Assembly (NCBI GenBank): GCA_030847615.1
Contig: JAUMIR010000004.1
Span: forward strand, 84,165,001 to 84,229,000
Length of the DNA: 64,000 nt
Direction of reading: 5' to 3'
Source: Gambelia wislizenii
Taxonomy: Eukaryota; Chordata; Lepidosauria; Squamata; Crotaphytidae
A program made the translations under genes and the position numbers. Below are positions 32,101 through 37,487 of the stretch, piece after piece (the stretch's first letter is position 1; every line of letters begins with the position of its first letter). The notes below the pieces were generated by a model. It saw nothing but the letters and a program-made list of their open reading frames with translations. It was not told the origin of the DNA and searched no databases.

Positions 32101-32828
32101 ACACAAATTTACATATACTCCCCTACAGGGCTTCACAGCATATAAACCCCATACGCACTCCTACCCAACCATTCTCTGAAGATACCAGCCACAGATGCAG
32201 GCGAAATGTCAGAAAGAAACTATTCCAGAACATGGCCTCACAGCCTGGAAAAAAACCATACCTTCAGAATTTCAGTTTTGAAAGTAAAGTAGAATAGCCC
32301 TACTAGCTACCTGTAATAGCATTCATCTTTATATTCAAAGCTGAAATTCAGATGTTATTTTTTGTGTAACTGATTAACTGCAGAGGAACCAGCACATTCT
32401 GGTACAACAAATACTGTTGCATTAAAACAAACTGTTTATTGTGGCAACAGTCCCAATTTTATATTGCGTGTTACTGTCTTTCCATTTTCTTTAAAATGTA
32501 CCAGGTTTGAGTCTGAGAACAGCAAATGCTAAAAGCACACTGGTTTGTGATTCTGACAGAAGGAGACTACTTGGTTTCCAAGACATGAGAAAAATCCAGG
32601 CTGAATAGTCAAAGGCCTGGAGCTGGCAAAATCCAAATCTTCCTGACAGAGAAAGGTTAAATTCTAGAGACCACGTGCTAAGAGGACTACAATCTGAAGA
32701 ACAGTTTATTTGTATCAAGAAGAATCTTCTGACATAATCAGATGGTTTCTAAGAGCTACAATGGACTTACTTGTAATAAACGCTGTCCCTACGGCCAAAA
32801 GGATCTGCCATCTTCTTGAGTTCAGATC
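2052..32828 (-). CDS. EPS8L3: EPS8L3, EPS8-like protein 3 (15 coding exons; C-terminus not in view)
   Basis: Adaptor of the EPS8 family; family members link receptor tyrosine kinase signalling to Rac activation and actin remodelling through SOS1/ABI1 complexes in the cytoplasm. Exons were assigned from GT/AG sites, phase and similarity to EPS8L3. Order: short N-tail (residues 1-14), PTB-like domain (about 15-140; motifs [16 protein letters not shown]), variable linker (about 140-240), conserved helical segment with HVLNDIEIF and a lysine-rich stretch (245-284), [13 protein letters not shown] region (about 290-305), a second helical block, the [13 protein letters not shown] motif (about 390) and the SH3 domain (about 430-480; [16 protein letters not shown]). 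About 500 residues are visible against about 593 in human; the missing end corresponds to the SAM-like tail. [13 protein letters not shown] and the KKKKSKKKN stretch favour EPS8L3 over EPS8, EPS8L1 or EPS8L2. The exon 1/2 junction is one base out of phase (see findings). Confidence 0.9.
2477..2513. repeat. (CT)n(GT)n microsatellite
   Basis: About 14 CT units then GT units, in the intron between EPS8L3 exons 14 and 15. Confidence 0.97.
2620..2713 (-). CDS. EPS8L3: EPS8L3 coding exon 14 (first half of SH3 domain)
   Basis: 94 bases, acceptor tttcag, donor GTAAGA. Encodes [20 protein letters not shown] then [25 protein letters not shown] is the SH3 strand a / RT-loop (human L3 VLYEFEARNPRELTV). 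Confidence 0.95.
3132..3166 (-). CDS. EPS8L3: EPS8L3 coding exon 13 (35-base micro-exon)
   Basis: Very short exon between acceptor ttcacag and donor GTAAGG. Encodes [11 protein letters not shown] plus two bases that complete Arg with exon 14. Phase matches both neighbours. The sequence is not conserved enough to confirm by similarity; the support is splice sites, phase and position. Confidence 0.75.
3804..3912 (-). CDS. EPS8L3: EPS8L3 coding exon 12
   Basis: 109 bases, acceptor ttcacag, donor GTGAGT. Encodes [20 protein letters not shown] then [16 protein letters not shown]. The PPY-PTF-DGWEPP block is a hallmark of EPS8 proteins just before the SH3 linker (human L3: LPYQPTFSDDWQLPE). Confidence 0.95.
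4219..4533. mobile_element. MITE with central snap-back (family 'gcttatc'), full-length copy
   Basis: Ends gagccttatctcatgaggga (left) and cccttgtgcgataagcccc (right) are inverse complements. The centre is a long hairpin: tagtccagtggaagacagtg ... cactgtctcccatgggacta around ttttgctaactgg/cccattagcaaaa. Related shorter copies are at 29785 and 36500. Confidence 0.72.
5375..5523 (-). CDS. EPS8L3: EPS8L3 coding exon 11
   Basis: 149 bases, acceptor cttcag, donor GTAAGG. Contains [19 protein letters not shown] and [14 protein letters not shown]; the family shows VISPLLTPKAINLL and LWMGLGPAWTTSR. Two leftover bases form Arg with the first base of exon 12. Confidence 0.93.
5630..5855. mobile_element. 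Palindromic hAT-like MITE, copy 2
   Basis: Same arms as the copy at 1207: tttcatactacacagttgga and aactgccatggctccatcct, then ttgtagtt and the complementary arm with agtttccacagaatggacca. Intronic in EPS8L3. Confidence 0.65.
6423..7640 (-). mobile_element. CR1 LINE, 5'-truncated, with open reverse-transcriptase frame
   Basis: The 3' end on this strand is the CR1 tail (three tandem attctatgattctatgatt-type units at 6424-6453). The body encodes the C-terminal half of ORF2. Inserted in a Harbinger-like MITE inside an EPS8L3 intron. 5'-truncated, so it cannot move by itself. Confidence 0.95.
6518..7618 (-). pseudogene. CR1 ORF2 C-terminal part (366 codons open)
   Basis: Reverse-transcriptase palm: [37 protein letters not shown], catalytic FADDTKL, then thumb and tail ending [14 protein letters not shown], the usual CR1 ending. 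The endonuclease and N-terminal RT are missing. No stop or frameshift within the remaining part, so the insertion looks fairly recent. Confidence 0.93.
7990..8172 (+). mobile_element. L2-like LINE 3' tail
   Basis: gtgagctactttgagttcta and ggggatataaataaatataa followed by a (tca)n-type tail, the L2-family 3' end pattern. Only the terminus is present. Confidence 0.6.
8222..8302. mobile_element. Short hairpin MITE with 'ctacaactcccagaat' core
   Basis: agttacttttttgactacaa then cttccagaattctctagctg; the second half (attgctggaggattctgg) folds back. Similar hairpins occur at 20098, 24795, 27852, 55297 and 60428. Confidence 0.5.
8514..8588 (-). CDS. EPS8L3: EPS8L3 coding exon 10
   Basis: Twenty-five codons, phase 0-0, acceptor ctacag, donor GTAAGT. 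Encodes [20 protein letters not shown] then STLTT; human L3 has SAPELVHILFKSLNF. Confidence 0.92.
8600..9775. other. EPS8L3 intron sequence, nothing recognised
   Basis: Between coding exons 9 and 10. Apart from the TATC run, no exon, repeat family or regulatory motif was identified. Short frames on both strands have no protein-like features. Confidence 0.6.
9441..9475. repeat. (TATC)n microsatellite
   Basis: Nearly nine perfect tetranucleotide units in an EPS8L3 intron. Confidence 0.97.
9776..11154. other. EPS8L3 intron sequence, nothing recognised
   Basis: Continuation of the same intron up to the L2-like fragment. No motif or similarity recognised. Confidence 0.6.
11155..11483 (+). mobile_element. 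L2-like LINE 3' end with AATG tail
   Basis: cctctggaactcccttccac, gcaaagacctttatgtttaa (family C-terminal codons), 3' UTR, gccatcttaggttccactat and (aatg)n at 11457-11483. Confidence 0.8.
12071..12135 (-). CDS. EPS8L3: EPS8L3 coding exon 9
   Basis: 65 bases, acceptor cttcag, donor GTAGGT. Encodes [20 protein letters not shown] plus L; human L3 has [18 protein letters not shown]. Ends at a codon boundary, so exon 10 starts with the Gly codon. Confidence 0.94.
12617..12671. repeat. (ACT)n / (CAT)n triplet run
   Basis: Triplet run with tactactactattactatca and atcatcatcatcatcat, next to the CR1 tail at 12663. Confidence 0.85.
12663..13022 (-). mobile_element. CR1 LINE 3' fragment
   Basis: Tail atcatagaatcatagactca on the plus strand, then a minus-strand frame (12749-13006) ending [14 protein letters not shown] as at 6518. 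Broken further upstream. Confidence 0.92.
13022..13180. repeat. AT-rich tail and unclassified repeat
   Basis: tatttatttattcgttaatc and further TTTA runs are followed by gtgccatcagtgtacactgt and ctttacatgtgtg. Looks like the inverted 3' end of a retroelement; family not recognised. Confidence 0.35.
13780..13905 (+). mobile_element. SINE-like 3' tail
   Basis: gaatgctggactagatgggt and ctttagttcagag resemble the 3' tail at 22780 (gctagatggtccaattg). Only the tail half is recognisable. Confidence 0.4.
13906..15151. other. EPS8L3 intron sequence, nothing recognised
   Basis: Between the SINE tail and the L1 insertion. No recognised feature beyond short A-rich runs. Confidence 0.6.
15172..15418 (-). 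mobile_element. L1 3' end, strongly 5'-truncated, 20-bp target duplication
   Basis: The minus-strand end is a poly(A) (plus-strand T run at 15171-15184) with AATAAAA just inside. The direct repeat ctgagtggaggctgtttttc (15152-15171) recurs with one change at 15419-15438. This is a target-primed insertion hallmark. Confidence 0.78.
15491..15608 (-). CDS. EPS8L3: EPS8L3 coding exon 8 (conserved helical segment, lysine-rich tail)
   Basis: 118 bases, acceptor gtacag, donor GTGAGT. Encodes [20 protein letters not shown] followed by a basic stretch [14 protein letters not shown]. Human L3 has EVLNHVLRDIELFMGKLEKA and KKKFGKKNKDQ here; EPS8 has ILNHILDDIEFFITKLQKA. The leftover base joins CA of exon 9 to form Ala. 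Confidence 0.95.
15902..16092. mobile_element. Palindromic hAT-like MITE, copy 3
   Basis: Arms gtcctttcacactacaaaat and aaagtggaaccatagtgcta; centre with ggaatcctggggtttatagt. The right end is shortened compared with the other copies. Confidence 0.65.
16969..17516. mobile_element. MITE with 'gtctagac' TIRs, family B, degenerate copy
   Basis: Left ggccttatctccatgggcta and right gtttagatatgccc mirror the family ends; the interior aligns by eye in inverse orientation with the copy at 21987 (tatcctgtcttgccccc, gatgcagggcatttgccc). Several longish open frames (17196-17554) fall inside and are judged non-genic. Confidence 0.72.
17995..18527. mobile_element. MITE family A ('gtctagac'-type ends), copy 1
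   Basis: Begins ggattgtctaaacagcaaaa, ends ggctcgtatagacgggct; CAGAG-like sequence flanks both sides. Internal cctcatggaatgcaaggaga, a run of 12 G and aaaaatggcaaaaactcc are shared with the copy at 33266. Confidence 0.72.
19093..19190 (-). CDS. EPS8L3: EPS8L3 coding exon 7 (linker)
   Basis: 98 bases, acceptor attacag, donor GTAAGT. Encodes [20 protein letters not shown] and a following acidic stretch ending NIKT. The linker sequence itself is poorly conserved in the family, but splice sites and phase on both sides are exact. Confidence 0.82.
19737..19891 (-). CDS. EPS8L3: EPS8L3 coding exon 6 (variable linker)
   Basis: 155 bases encoding a low-conservation hydrophilic linker ([11 protein letters not shown] ... 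[17 protein letters not shown]). The donor AAAG|GTAGCT was chosen because it leaves one base, forming GAA with the first two bases of exon 7; another possible donor (GTGACC, near 19690) has the right phase but a weaker consensus. The frame stays open past this donor to 19630, so a longer isoform is possible. Confidence 0.75.
20098..20212. mobile_element. Short hairpin MITE, 'ctcccagaat' core
   Basis: Left arm ttggcaaagtactttttgtg and ctacagctcccagaatgacc; right arm gattctgggagttattgtct and aaaaaggtaattcttcccag. The arms are complementary. Confidence 0.6.
20605..20672 (-). CDS. EPS8L3: EPS8L3 coding exon 5
   Basis: Sixty-eight bases between acceptor gtctag and donor GTAACA. Encodes [20 protein letters not shown] and MLR; human L3 continues from the PTB domain with GAERLKTSLQKALEEE. 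Starts in phase 0 and leaves two bases that join exon 6 to form an Arg codon. Confidence 0.88.
21284..21872. mobile_element. Harbinger-like MITE (family 'ggacattatcaga'), 589 bp, TTA duplication
   Basis: TIRs ggagattatcagacat and tgtctgataatctcc are exact inverse complements over 15 bases, with TTA on both sides (21281-21283 and 21873-21875), typical of PIF/Harbinger. It interrupts an L2-like 3' end whose sequence resumes after 21875. The internal region has a palindrome around ggaagtgaatggaactccgt. Confidence 0.88.
21987..22537. mobile_element. MITE with 'gtctagac' TIRs (family B), 551 bp, TTA duplication
   Basis: The left end ggatttgtctagacctgc and right end catctagacaagccc are inverse complements, with TTA at 21984-21986 and 22538-22540. 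It is the second insertion into the same L2-like LINE. Open frames inside are not recognised as genes. Confidence 0.87.
22673..22827 (+). mobile_element. 5S-rRNA-derived SINE fragment
   Basis: ggaagctaagcaggactgga and ttaagcctggttagtgcttg match the internal control region of 5S rRNA (GGAAGCTAAGCAGGGTCGGG, CCTGGTTAGTACTTGG). The 3' part gctagatggtccaattgtct and cagtataagacagcttccta is the shared squamate SINE tail (5S-Sauria type). The 5' end is missing. Confidence 0.85.
23378..23527 (-). CDS. EPS8L3: EPS8L3 coding exon 4 (end of PTB-like domain)
   Basis: Fifty codons, phase 0-0, acceptor gacag and donor GTGAGA after the codons for EEIG. Reads [12 protein letters not shown]...[14 protein letters not shown]... 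then [10 protein letters not shown]; human L3 has EELDSYRLDSIQ, CSYNSILSITVQE and LLFQCQEVG. This completes the PTB fold. Confidence 0.93.
23794..23952 (-). CDS. EPS8L3: EPS8L3 coding exon 3 (PTB-like domain core)
   Basis: Fifty-three codons, phase 0 at both ends, acceptor cctcag and donor GTGAGT. Contains [18 protein letters not shown] and [17 protein letters not shown], matching the EPS8 family PTB block (human L3: LQEMDAQGRVWSQDLLLQV). Lies directly upstream of exon 4 in the transcript with a 266-base intron. Confidence 0.93.
24505..24564 (-). CDS. EPS8L3: EPS8L3 coding exon 2 (start of PTB-like domain)
   Basis: Twenty codons between acceptor ttcag and donor GTAGGA. It reads [12 protein letters not shown]...FQHRVE; human EPS8L3 has RKEYSQS...LLQHRVE at the same place. 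A second AG (atag) lies five bases upstream but would shift the frame and hit a stop, so the ttcag site was chosen. The intron to exon 1 is about 8.2 kb. Confidence 0.88.
24795..24905. mobile_element. Short hairpin MITE, 'attccccagctac' core
   Basis: The arms aattccccaaatccccagct and ctagctggggaattctggat fold back on each other around aatgacca. Intronic in EPS8L3, between exon 2 and the upstream exon. Confidence 0.55.
24918..25054 (-). mobile_element. tRNA-derived SINE (A/B box), 3'-truncated
   Basis: The minus strand starts agccagtgtggtgtagtggt (A box region) and includes the B-box-like ggtttgaatctctccttggc and aacccactgggtgatcttga. The central and 3' parts are absent. Confidence 0.8.
25274..26560. 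mobile_element. DNA transposon family C, 1287 bp, CCT duplication
   Basis: The left end ggtgccagttagatggtag and right end catcgtgtaaacggcacc are inverse complements, flanked by CCT on both sides (25271-25273, 26561-26563). Subterminal copies of gtttacac lie at about 25348, 25401 and 25469, with inverse copies near 26500 and 26547. No transposase frame seen. Contains an 82-bp tandem array. Adjacent on the right to an L2-like LINE fragment. Confidence 0.82.
25718..25964. repeat. 82-bp tandem repeat, three units, inside family C element
   Basis: ccgaattgaaagaacaccat occurs at 25758, 25840 and 25922, a constant 82-base period, with near-identical flanks (ctttgctgtcctt, gaggaaggaaggggt). The copy at 30720 lacks this array in recognisable form. 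Confidence 0.9.
26570..27790 (+). mobile_element. L2-like LINE, older degenerate copy
   Basis: Broken frames with GCHHY-T-like RT motif near 26760, [20 protein letters not shown] (26858-26917) and later ending with a 3' UTR to about 27790 (gctgccctgagattttttaa). Several frameshifts. Directly follows the family C element. Confidence 0.82.
27852..27968. mobile_element. Short hairpin MITE, 'ctactcccagaatccc' core
   Basis: Left ggaaaagttacatttaaaga and ctactactcccagaatccct; right gggggattatgggaccttca and ataactttcccaaac. The arms are complementary. Confidence 0.6.
28653..29119 (+). mobile_element. L2-like LINE 3' end with ATT tail
   Basis: Frame encodes the family C-terminus ([34 protein letters not shown]); then the 3' UTR and ggggcggggtataaataa followed by about 13 ATT units. 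Same family as 43322. Confidence 0.9.
29600..29787 (-). mobile_element. L2-like LINE internal fragment
   Basis: Inverse complement of the stretch at about 26768-26950 (ggtcctgagagccaccagtc, cagcacctgcagcccctgc). Same old subfamily, opposite strand; abutted by a snap-back MITE. Confidence 0.8.
29785..30035. mobile_element. MITE with central snap-back, left-truncated copy
   Basis: Same hairpin core as the element at 4219: ctgttctggtcccatgggag ... ctctcatgagaccagaatgg. The right end gtgtgataaacccc is followed by TTA. It abuts an L2-like fragment at the left. Confidence 0.68.
30720..31841. mobile_element. DNA transposon family C, 1122 bp, CAG duplication, opposite orientation
   Basis: Ends gggggcgtttacatgatga and tcgtgtgactggcacc, flanked by CAG (30717-30719, 31842-31844). 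Shares with the copy at 25274, in inverse orientation, aatagcatcgctcgtggcac, aaacacgagtaatcgcatc and ttgattgacagcca. Removing it restores a continuous Penelope-like coding fragment. Confidence 0.85.
32176..32210 (+). ncRNA. Possible decayed hammerhead-like core in the Penelope-like terminal repeat
   Basis: CTGAAGA at 32176-32182 and GAAA at 32203-32206 followed by TGTC have the order and spacing of a hammerhead core (CTGANGA, stem II, GAAA). Penelope-like elements are known to carry hammerhead motifs in their pseudo-LTRs. Stem II pairing is poor here (GCC with GGC only). The inverted copy near 30404-30436 has CTAAAGA and AAAA instead, so it is decayed. Confidence 0.3.
32771..32828 (-). CDS. 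EPS8L3: EPS8L3 coding exon 1 with start codon
   Basis: The exon follows an acceptor (ctacag) and ends at a strong donor, GTAAGT. It holds 17 nt of 5' UTR, then ATG at 32811-32809 and 41 coding bases giving [13 protein letters not shown] plus two bases. Family members begin with a short tail ending in a tyrosine-containing motif before RK-Y (human: AIYLH then RKEY), which fits SVYY(K) followed by RKEY of exon 2. An acceptor in front means at least one untranslated exon lies further upstream (higher coordinates). The exon leaves two bases over, while exon 2 starts in phase 0, so the annotated junction is off by one base. Confidence 0.7.
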
Positions 32829-33265
32829 CTGTAGATTATAGATTCATTAAAATTCAAGACAGATGCCCATGTTAGTTCAATTAAATGTTTTAGATATGTG
32901 TAAGAGAGAGTGAAAACACAGTACATGAGAAGTAGTAGGATGTGGTATAAGACTGCTATATTTGCACTATACAGTATTTTGTTTAATGGTCTGTATCATT
33001 GCAGGGACTAAGGATGGGCATTTGTGCTGCTAGGTAGTTTTAGATCCCCATGGATTTAGGTGGTGTTGTATCACTGCATTCACAGAATTTAGCATTTATC
33101 TTCTTCTCCCGCTACTGTCATTCTATACTTAGGAATAAGCACCATTTTGTGGTAGAAAATAATAATCTATTTTGTAATTTAAAAAACACAATACAATGGA
33201 GTATCTGTAACAAGGCACATGACCAGACAGCAGCTCCCTAACTATGAAGGTTTTTTTTTTTTAAG

Positions 33266-33868
33266 AAGAGGTTTCTAAATGGCAAAAATACTCCTCATGG
33301 AATGTGAGGAGAATCCTACCTGTCTTAATGGCATTCCATGCCTTTATTCTGTATTGTGAAGGGGGGGGGGCAAAACACCAAAAACTATGTGGGAAAAGCC
33401 TCTGCAGCTTTTCCTGGAGTTTTAAAAAACCCGCGGGGGGTGCGCATTCCCTATTGTTGGGACAAGCAATTCAATATGAATTGCTTTCCCATTCAAGAGG
33501 AAGCACAAAGCTGATTGGTTGGATGACCACAGGGGTGGGGCTTGCTAACAGGGCAAGCACCTGGTGCCTCCATATTGAATTTTCACCTTAGCGAGTGAGT
33601 GCTAAGGCGAGAAAATGGGGTGTTGGGTTTCCCCCCCTCTTTTTTTGGTAAAAGCAAAGTGCACATTGGAAATAGTTTTTTTAAAAAATAAAAATTAAAT
33701 TAGGCAGTGGCAAATTAAGGTATGTAAAAAGGGGGGGAATCATCCGCTGTCACCATCTTGACTTGCGAAGCTTATGCCTGCCAAAAAACCATTCAGACAA
33801 GGTGCAGCTGCTGCAATTTGACATCACTACGAAGTGATCTGGGGTTTTTTTTGCTCATATAGACAAGC
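33266..33868. mobile_element. MITE family A, copy 2
   Basis: Shares atactcctcatggaatg, the G run and ccaaaaactatgtggga with copy 1, and gggacaagcaattcaatatg with copy 3. The right end tgctcatatagacaagcc shows the family terminus. Confidence 0.72.
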
Positions 33869-34109
33869 CACAGGAATGAAAATAGGACACTGTAGGAAGC
33901 AGTGGCAATCCTGCCATGCCCCCTCCAGGCCCAAGTGCTGACACTGGTTGCTTCTGTCCCCATCACTTGCTACTTTCTTGGTGATCATTTGGCCCTCTCT
34001 AAGCTGTGAGGCCCTGGACATTAGCCCCGAGGTTCTGTCATAGATGCCTTTCTGGAGATGGATGGAATCTTGGGGTTCAGTTTTCTGGCCAGCTAGGAAA
34101 CAGCAGCTG

Positions 34110-34795
34110 CTTCATTGTTGTTATTGTGTGACTATAAGTTGACTCCAATGTATGGCCACCCTATAATAGTGTTTTCTTGGCAAGGGCTTGTTTGGATGGG
34201 CAATTTACTCCAGCTTCCCCTCCCCCATCTTGGAGCCCTGAAGTCCAAAGGACACAGGGCTCTTGCCCCGATTTGCCTCTTCATAGTCCAAGGCAAAGTC
34301 AGGAGGAAGCTGGGGTAAACCCAACTAAACCATTTAAAAATAACCCATGGGAAAACCCATGTTATGCAGGAAAGCTCAGATGGGTCTGGTGCAGGTATGC
34401 AGGGTCTGTACTTGCACGCTGGCTTGTATTGCTGGCCGCTGCTGCTACTGGAGTCACTCTGAAGCCAGGAAGGAGGCTCCCAGCATGTGATCAAGACCCC
34501 CTGCATGTGACCAGCCTTGATCACATGCTGAGGGCCTCCTTCTTGGCTTCAGAGAGTGCAACGAGGGGGGATACGGGCCAGCCCAGGGGCCAGAATACAC
34601 CAGCCAGAAGGTGGCATATTCTGGCAAGTGTTGACAAGACCAAGATTTCTTCAGAGGAGGTTTGCTCTTAGGCTGAAAAAATATGACAGTTTGAAAAAAG
34701 GTCAAGAGTTTCCATGGCCATGCAGGGATTTGAATCATGATGGTCTTTTGGAGTTCTAGTCCAACACTCAGGCCACTACACCACATTGGCTCTGG
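34110..34795 (-). mobile_element. tRNA-derived SINE split by a family B MITE
   Basis: Pieces 34110-34184 (gactataagttgactccaat, gttttcttggcaag) and 34642-34795 (gaggctgaaaa-like region, gggatttgaatcatgatggt, ccactacaccacattggct). Together they make one full SINE; the MITE at 34185-34641 duplicated AAG. Confidence 0.82.
34185..34641. mobile_element. MITE family B inserted into a tRNA-derived SINE, AAG duplication
   Basis: The left end ggcttgtttggatgggcaat and right end caagtgttgacaagacc are inverse-complement TIRs with AAG on both sides (34182-34184, 34642-34644). The interrupted SINE reads through cleanly when the element is removed (gttttcttggcaag / atttcttcagagg). Confidence 0.83.
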
Positions 34796-35084
34796 GGTTC
34801 TTAATCCTTCATCTTCATCTTTTTCATTGCCTCCTTTGTTACCCTTAAGCAGACAACAAGTAAGTGAGCAGATGGTGGCTGTTTTACTCCCCAGCCTCCA
34901 TGATGCTGATGCTGGAGAGCAGTTGGGCAAGCAAAATGTGACAGCAGTGAGAAAAAGCGAAAGAAGCAGAACTTGCTCTCTGCAACCTTGTCATGCCTGC
35001 CCACCGACCCCAGGCAGTAGTAAATCTAATAATTTTGTTTTGACAGACCTTTGGGAAGTAATGTCCCTGTGTTCTCTGTATTTC

Positions 35085-35262
35085 TTCCTTTATAAGGGAT
35101 ATGTTTTAAAGTTATGTACTTTGAATTAATTCTATTTTAACTTTTGTGCTTTTTAAAAAATGATATAAACTCTTATCTTTAACTGTATTAATTTTTGAAA
35201 GCAGCCTTGAGTCAAAGGGCTCAGGAAAAGATAATAAATAAATAAATAAATAAAAATAAGTA
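35085..35262 (+). mobile_element. L2-like LINE 3' tail
   Basis: ttctattttaacttttgtgc, gcagccttgagtcaaagggc and (aaat)n at 35231-35255; same arrangement as 22541-22672. Confidence 0.65.
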
Positions 35263-35392
35263 AATGCAGCCCCCCTGAATAAAGGTGATAGGGTGAATAA
35301 ATGGTAAGCCCTCTTACTACTCCATTTTGTACCACTGCTGTTCTCACTCCCCTGATAGCTCAGGTGGTATGTGAAAGTGAGCATTGGTGGCT

Positions 35393-35543
35393 AGGGCCGC
35401 CAGAGTAAAAACTGGAAAGGGTTGTTCAGAAGAGGACATTTCAGCAAGGGTTGCTTGTGACCTGGTTGTGTGTCAAGCAACACTTGTTGAAATTCCATCT
35501 TCTAACAACAGGTGCCCTCTCCAGTTTGCACACTGGCAACCCT
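35393..35543. mobile_element. Small MITE with 'agggttgccag' TIRs
   Basis: Left agggccgccagagtaaaaac and right gtttgcacactggcaaccct are inverse complements (about 18 of 24). The flanks share tggtgg, possibly a decayed 8-bp duplication. Confidence 0.65.
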
Positions 35544-36272
35544 GATGGTGGTAACAATGTGGAGCAGTAGAATCAGTGGCCACCCTTGCTTGCTTGTTCC
35601 TCCTCTGGGACAGTGTTGGGAATGGGTCCATTCCTGTTCTGAGGGAGTGGAAAAGGCAAGTAGTAGTTGCTTATTTTTCTTTTTCCTTTTCTCATTTGCT
35701 CACCTGCTATTTTCCTCTTGGCCAGAAGGAGAGGACAGAGGGAGATGGGGAGGAGTGAGAGGAACAGAAATGCTCAGGAGCATTGGTTAGAGAAGTTTCT
35801 TTTTTGGAATGCAACTTGGGGGGCGGGATTCTGGGAGTAGTTATAGAAAAAAATAACATTCCCACACTCTGGTCAGGGGACTCTCACTTTTGCTGGGGTA
35901 TGGATCCTGGCAGATACCTGACTATGCTAGCCAGCCTGTCTTCATTTTGTTTCCATACTTTCCCTCTTCCACTTCTTTCAAGAACATCAACATCAATATT
36001 GTTTCTTCCTCTAAAATGATTCAGAATTAGCAACTCTGTTTCTTCACTTTGTTGGAGAGGATGTGGAGAGGAGGTTTTTTTTTCCCTCCACATGTCATCA
36101 TGTTGTCCCAAAGTGGCAACATATTTTGGAGAAAGGAATTACATCTTTGTCTAAAACTCTGAGCCAGAAGGTCAATTTCTAACATGTCTTGCTACTGTTG
36201 TAAATATACAGAGGATACAATGAGAATCTTTCTAGTAATCTCCATTGTTTTCTACTGCAAGATTAAAAATAC

Positions 36273-36490
36273 AGGTCGGCCTTCATATCTAAGTGACTGG
36301 TATCCAGTTTCACTTACCCATATCCGAAAAAAATATGTCCTCTCTAGGCATTTTCTAGGTCCTCTAGCATGATTCTATGGTGTGCTTCTGCCAGAAGTTG
36401 GGCGGGAAGTCATTCATTTCAATAGGATTTGCTATTATCCACAGTCTCAAATATCAATGGTAAATTTGGGAATGTATCCCCCATAGATTC
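36273..36490. mobile_element. Mariner-type MITE relative, one end recognisable
   Basis: caggtcggccttcatatcta at the left resembles the TIR of the element at 45234 (cagtcggccctccatatcca). The right end was not identified. Confidence 0.45.
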
Positions 36491-36499
36491 ACATTCCAC

Positions 36500-36751
36500 T
36501 CTGCCTTACTGTATGACATCGATGTTTTTCAGCTGTTCTTCCATTCCAGTTCCATGGGAGACAGCGGTAAATGTGAATCTTTTTTCTAACTAGCAAAATC
36601 CATTAGAAAAAAGACTTATGTTTACCACCATCTCCCATGGGACAAGAATGGAAGATCAGCTGAAGAATGCCAATGTCATGTGATAAGGCAGAATGGGAAG
36701 TGCTAATATTGGGCTGCACTTCCACTGCTCTTCCTTCATGTGGTAAGCCTC
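36500..36751. mobile_element. MITE with central snap-back, left-truncated copy
   Basis: Core cattccagttccatgggaga ... tctcccatgggacaagaatg around a ttttctaactagc / ttagaaaaaag stem; right end catgtggtaagcctc. The left terminal repeat is missing. Confidence 0.68.
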
Positions 36752-37487
36752 GTAGCAGTTTTACTTGGCACACATTTTTGTGGACTATAGATCACTTCAT
36801 CAAATAGTCTTTCATCAAATAGTTTATGTTACAAATTCAGGTGCAATTGATGGGTTATACTTTTTATTAGGATCACTAAGTGTTAAAAAAAGGTAAACAT
36901 AAGTGGCACATGTTTTCAGTCCACCCCCTCTCAACTGAGCATAACACTTCATGCATCTGACAAAAGTGACCAAGGGTGTTCTCCATTTCATATTTACCAT
37001 ATGGATAAGACAGATTTGTAGCTATAAGACTAAGGATGCTGTTTAGTACCAGAGTGATTCCTACCTTTACAGGTCCTGGTATTGTATAACTTATGGCATT
37101 TGTATAATTTAGATAGTAGTATCTTGTACCATCATGAGGTATGCATTTTGTGCTTTGTAACATTCTCAGGACCAGACATAAATCAGCTGAAACAATTAAT
37201 GAGGCCTTCTACTTAATGTTTTTGTGTGTGTATCTGCTGTCACATTTTTGGCTCCTCTGGAATTTGTCTGATGATCAAAGAAGGGTATTTCTATCTAGTT
37301 TGGTCTTGTGTTTTCTTTTATACAATATCTGCCTTATGGCAACTACTGTTCCTCTTCAGCTTCAAGCCATGTGTTCCTTCTCAACATTCCAATAGCTGGG
37401 ATATAATTATAAACGATGACACCAGGAAATGATGGGCTTCAGGATATTTCCATTAAGGAAACTTTGTATAAGATTTATGTACTGTCC

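Larger units (their letters stand above)
30361..32254 (-). mobile_element. Penelope-like retroelement fragment with inverted repeats, interrupted by family C
   Basis: Minus-strand reading across the insertion gives a peptide with [17 protein letters not shown] and KIWLP, a pattern I associate with the end of the Penelope-like GIY-YIG region (from memory, not checked). It occupies about 31902-31845 and 30716-30640. A sequence of about 157 bases (30361-30519) reappears inverted at 32096-32251 (acacaaatttacatatactc, cagcatataaac, ggcctcacagcc), like the pseudo-LTRs of Penelope elements. An alternative is another LINE class with an inverted 5' end. Confidence 0.55.
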
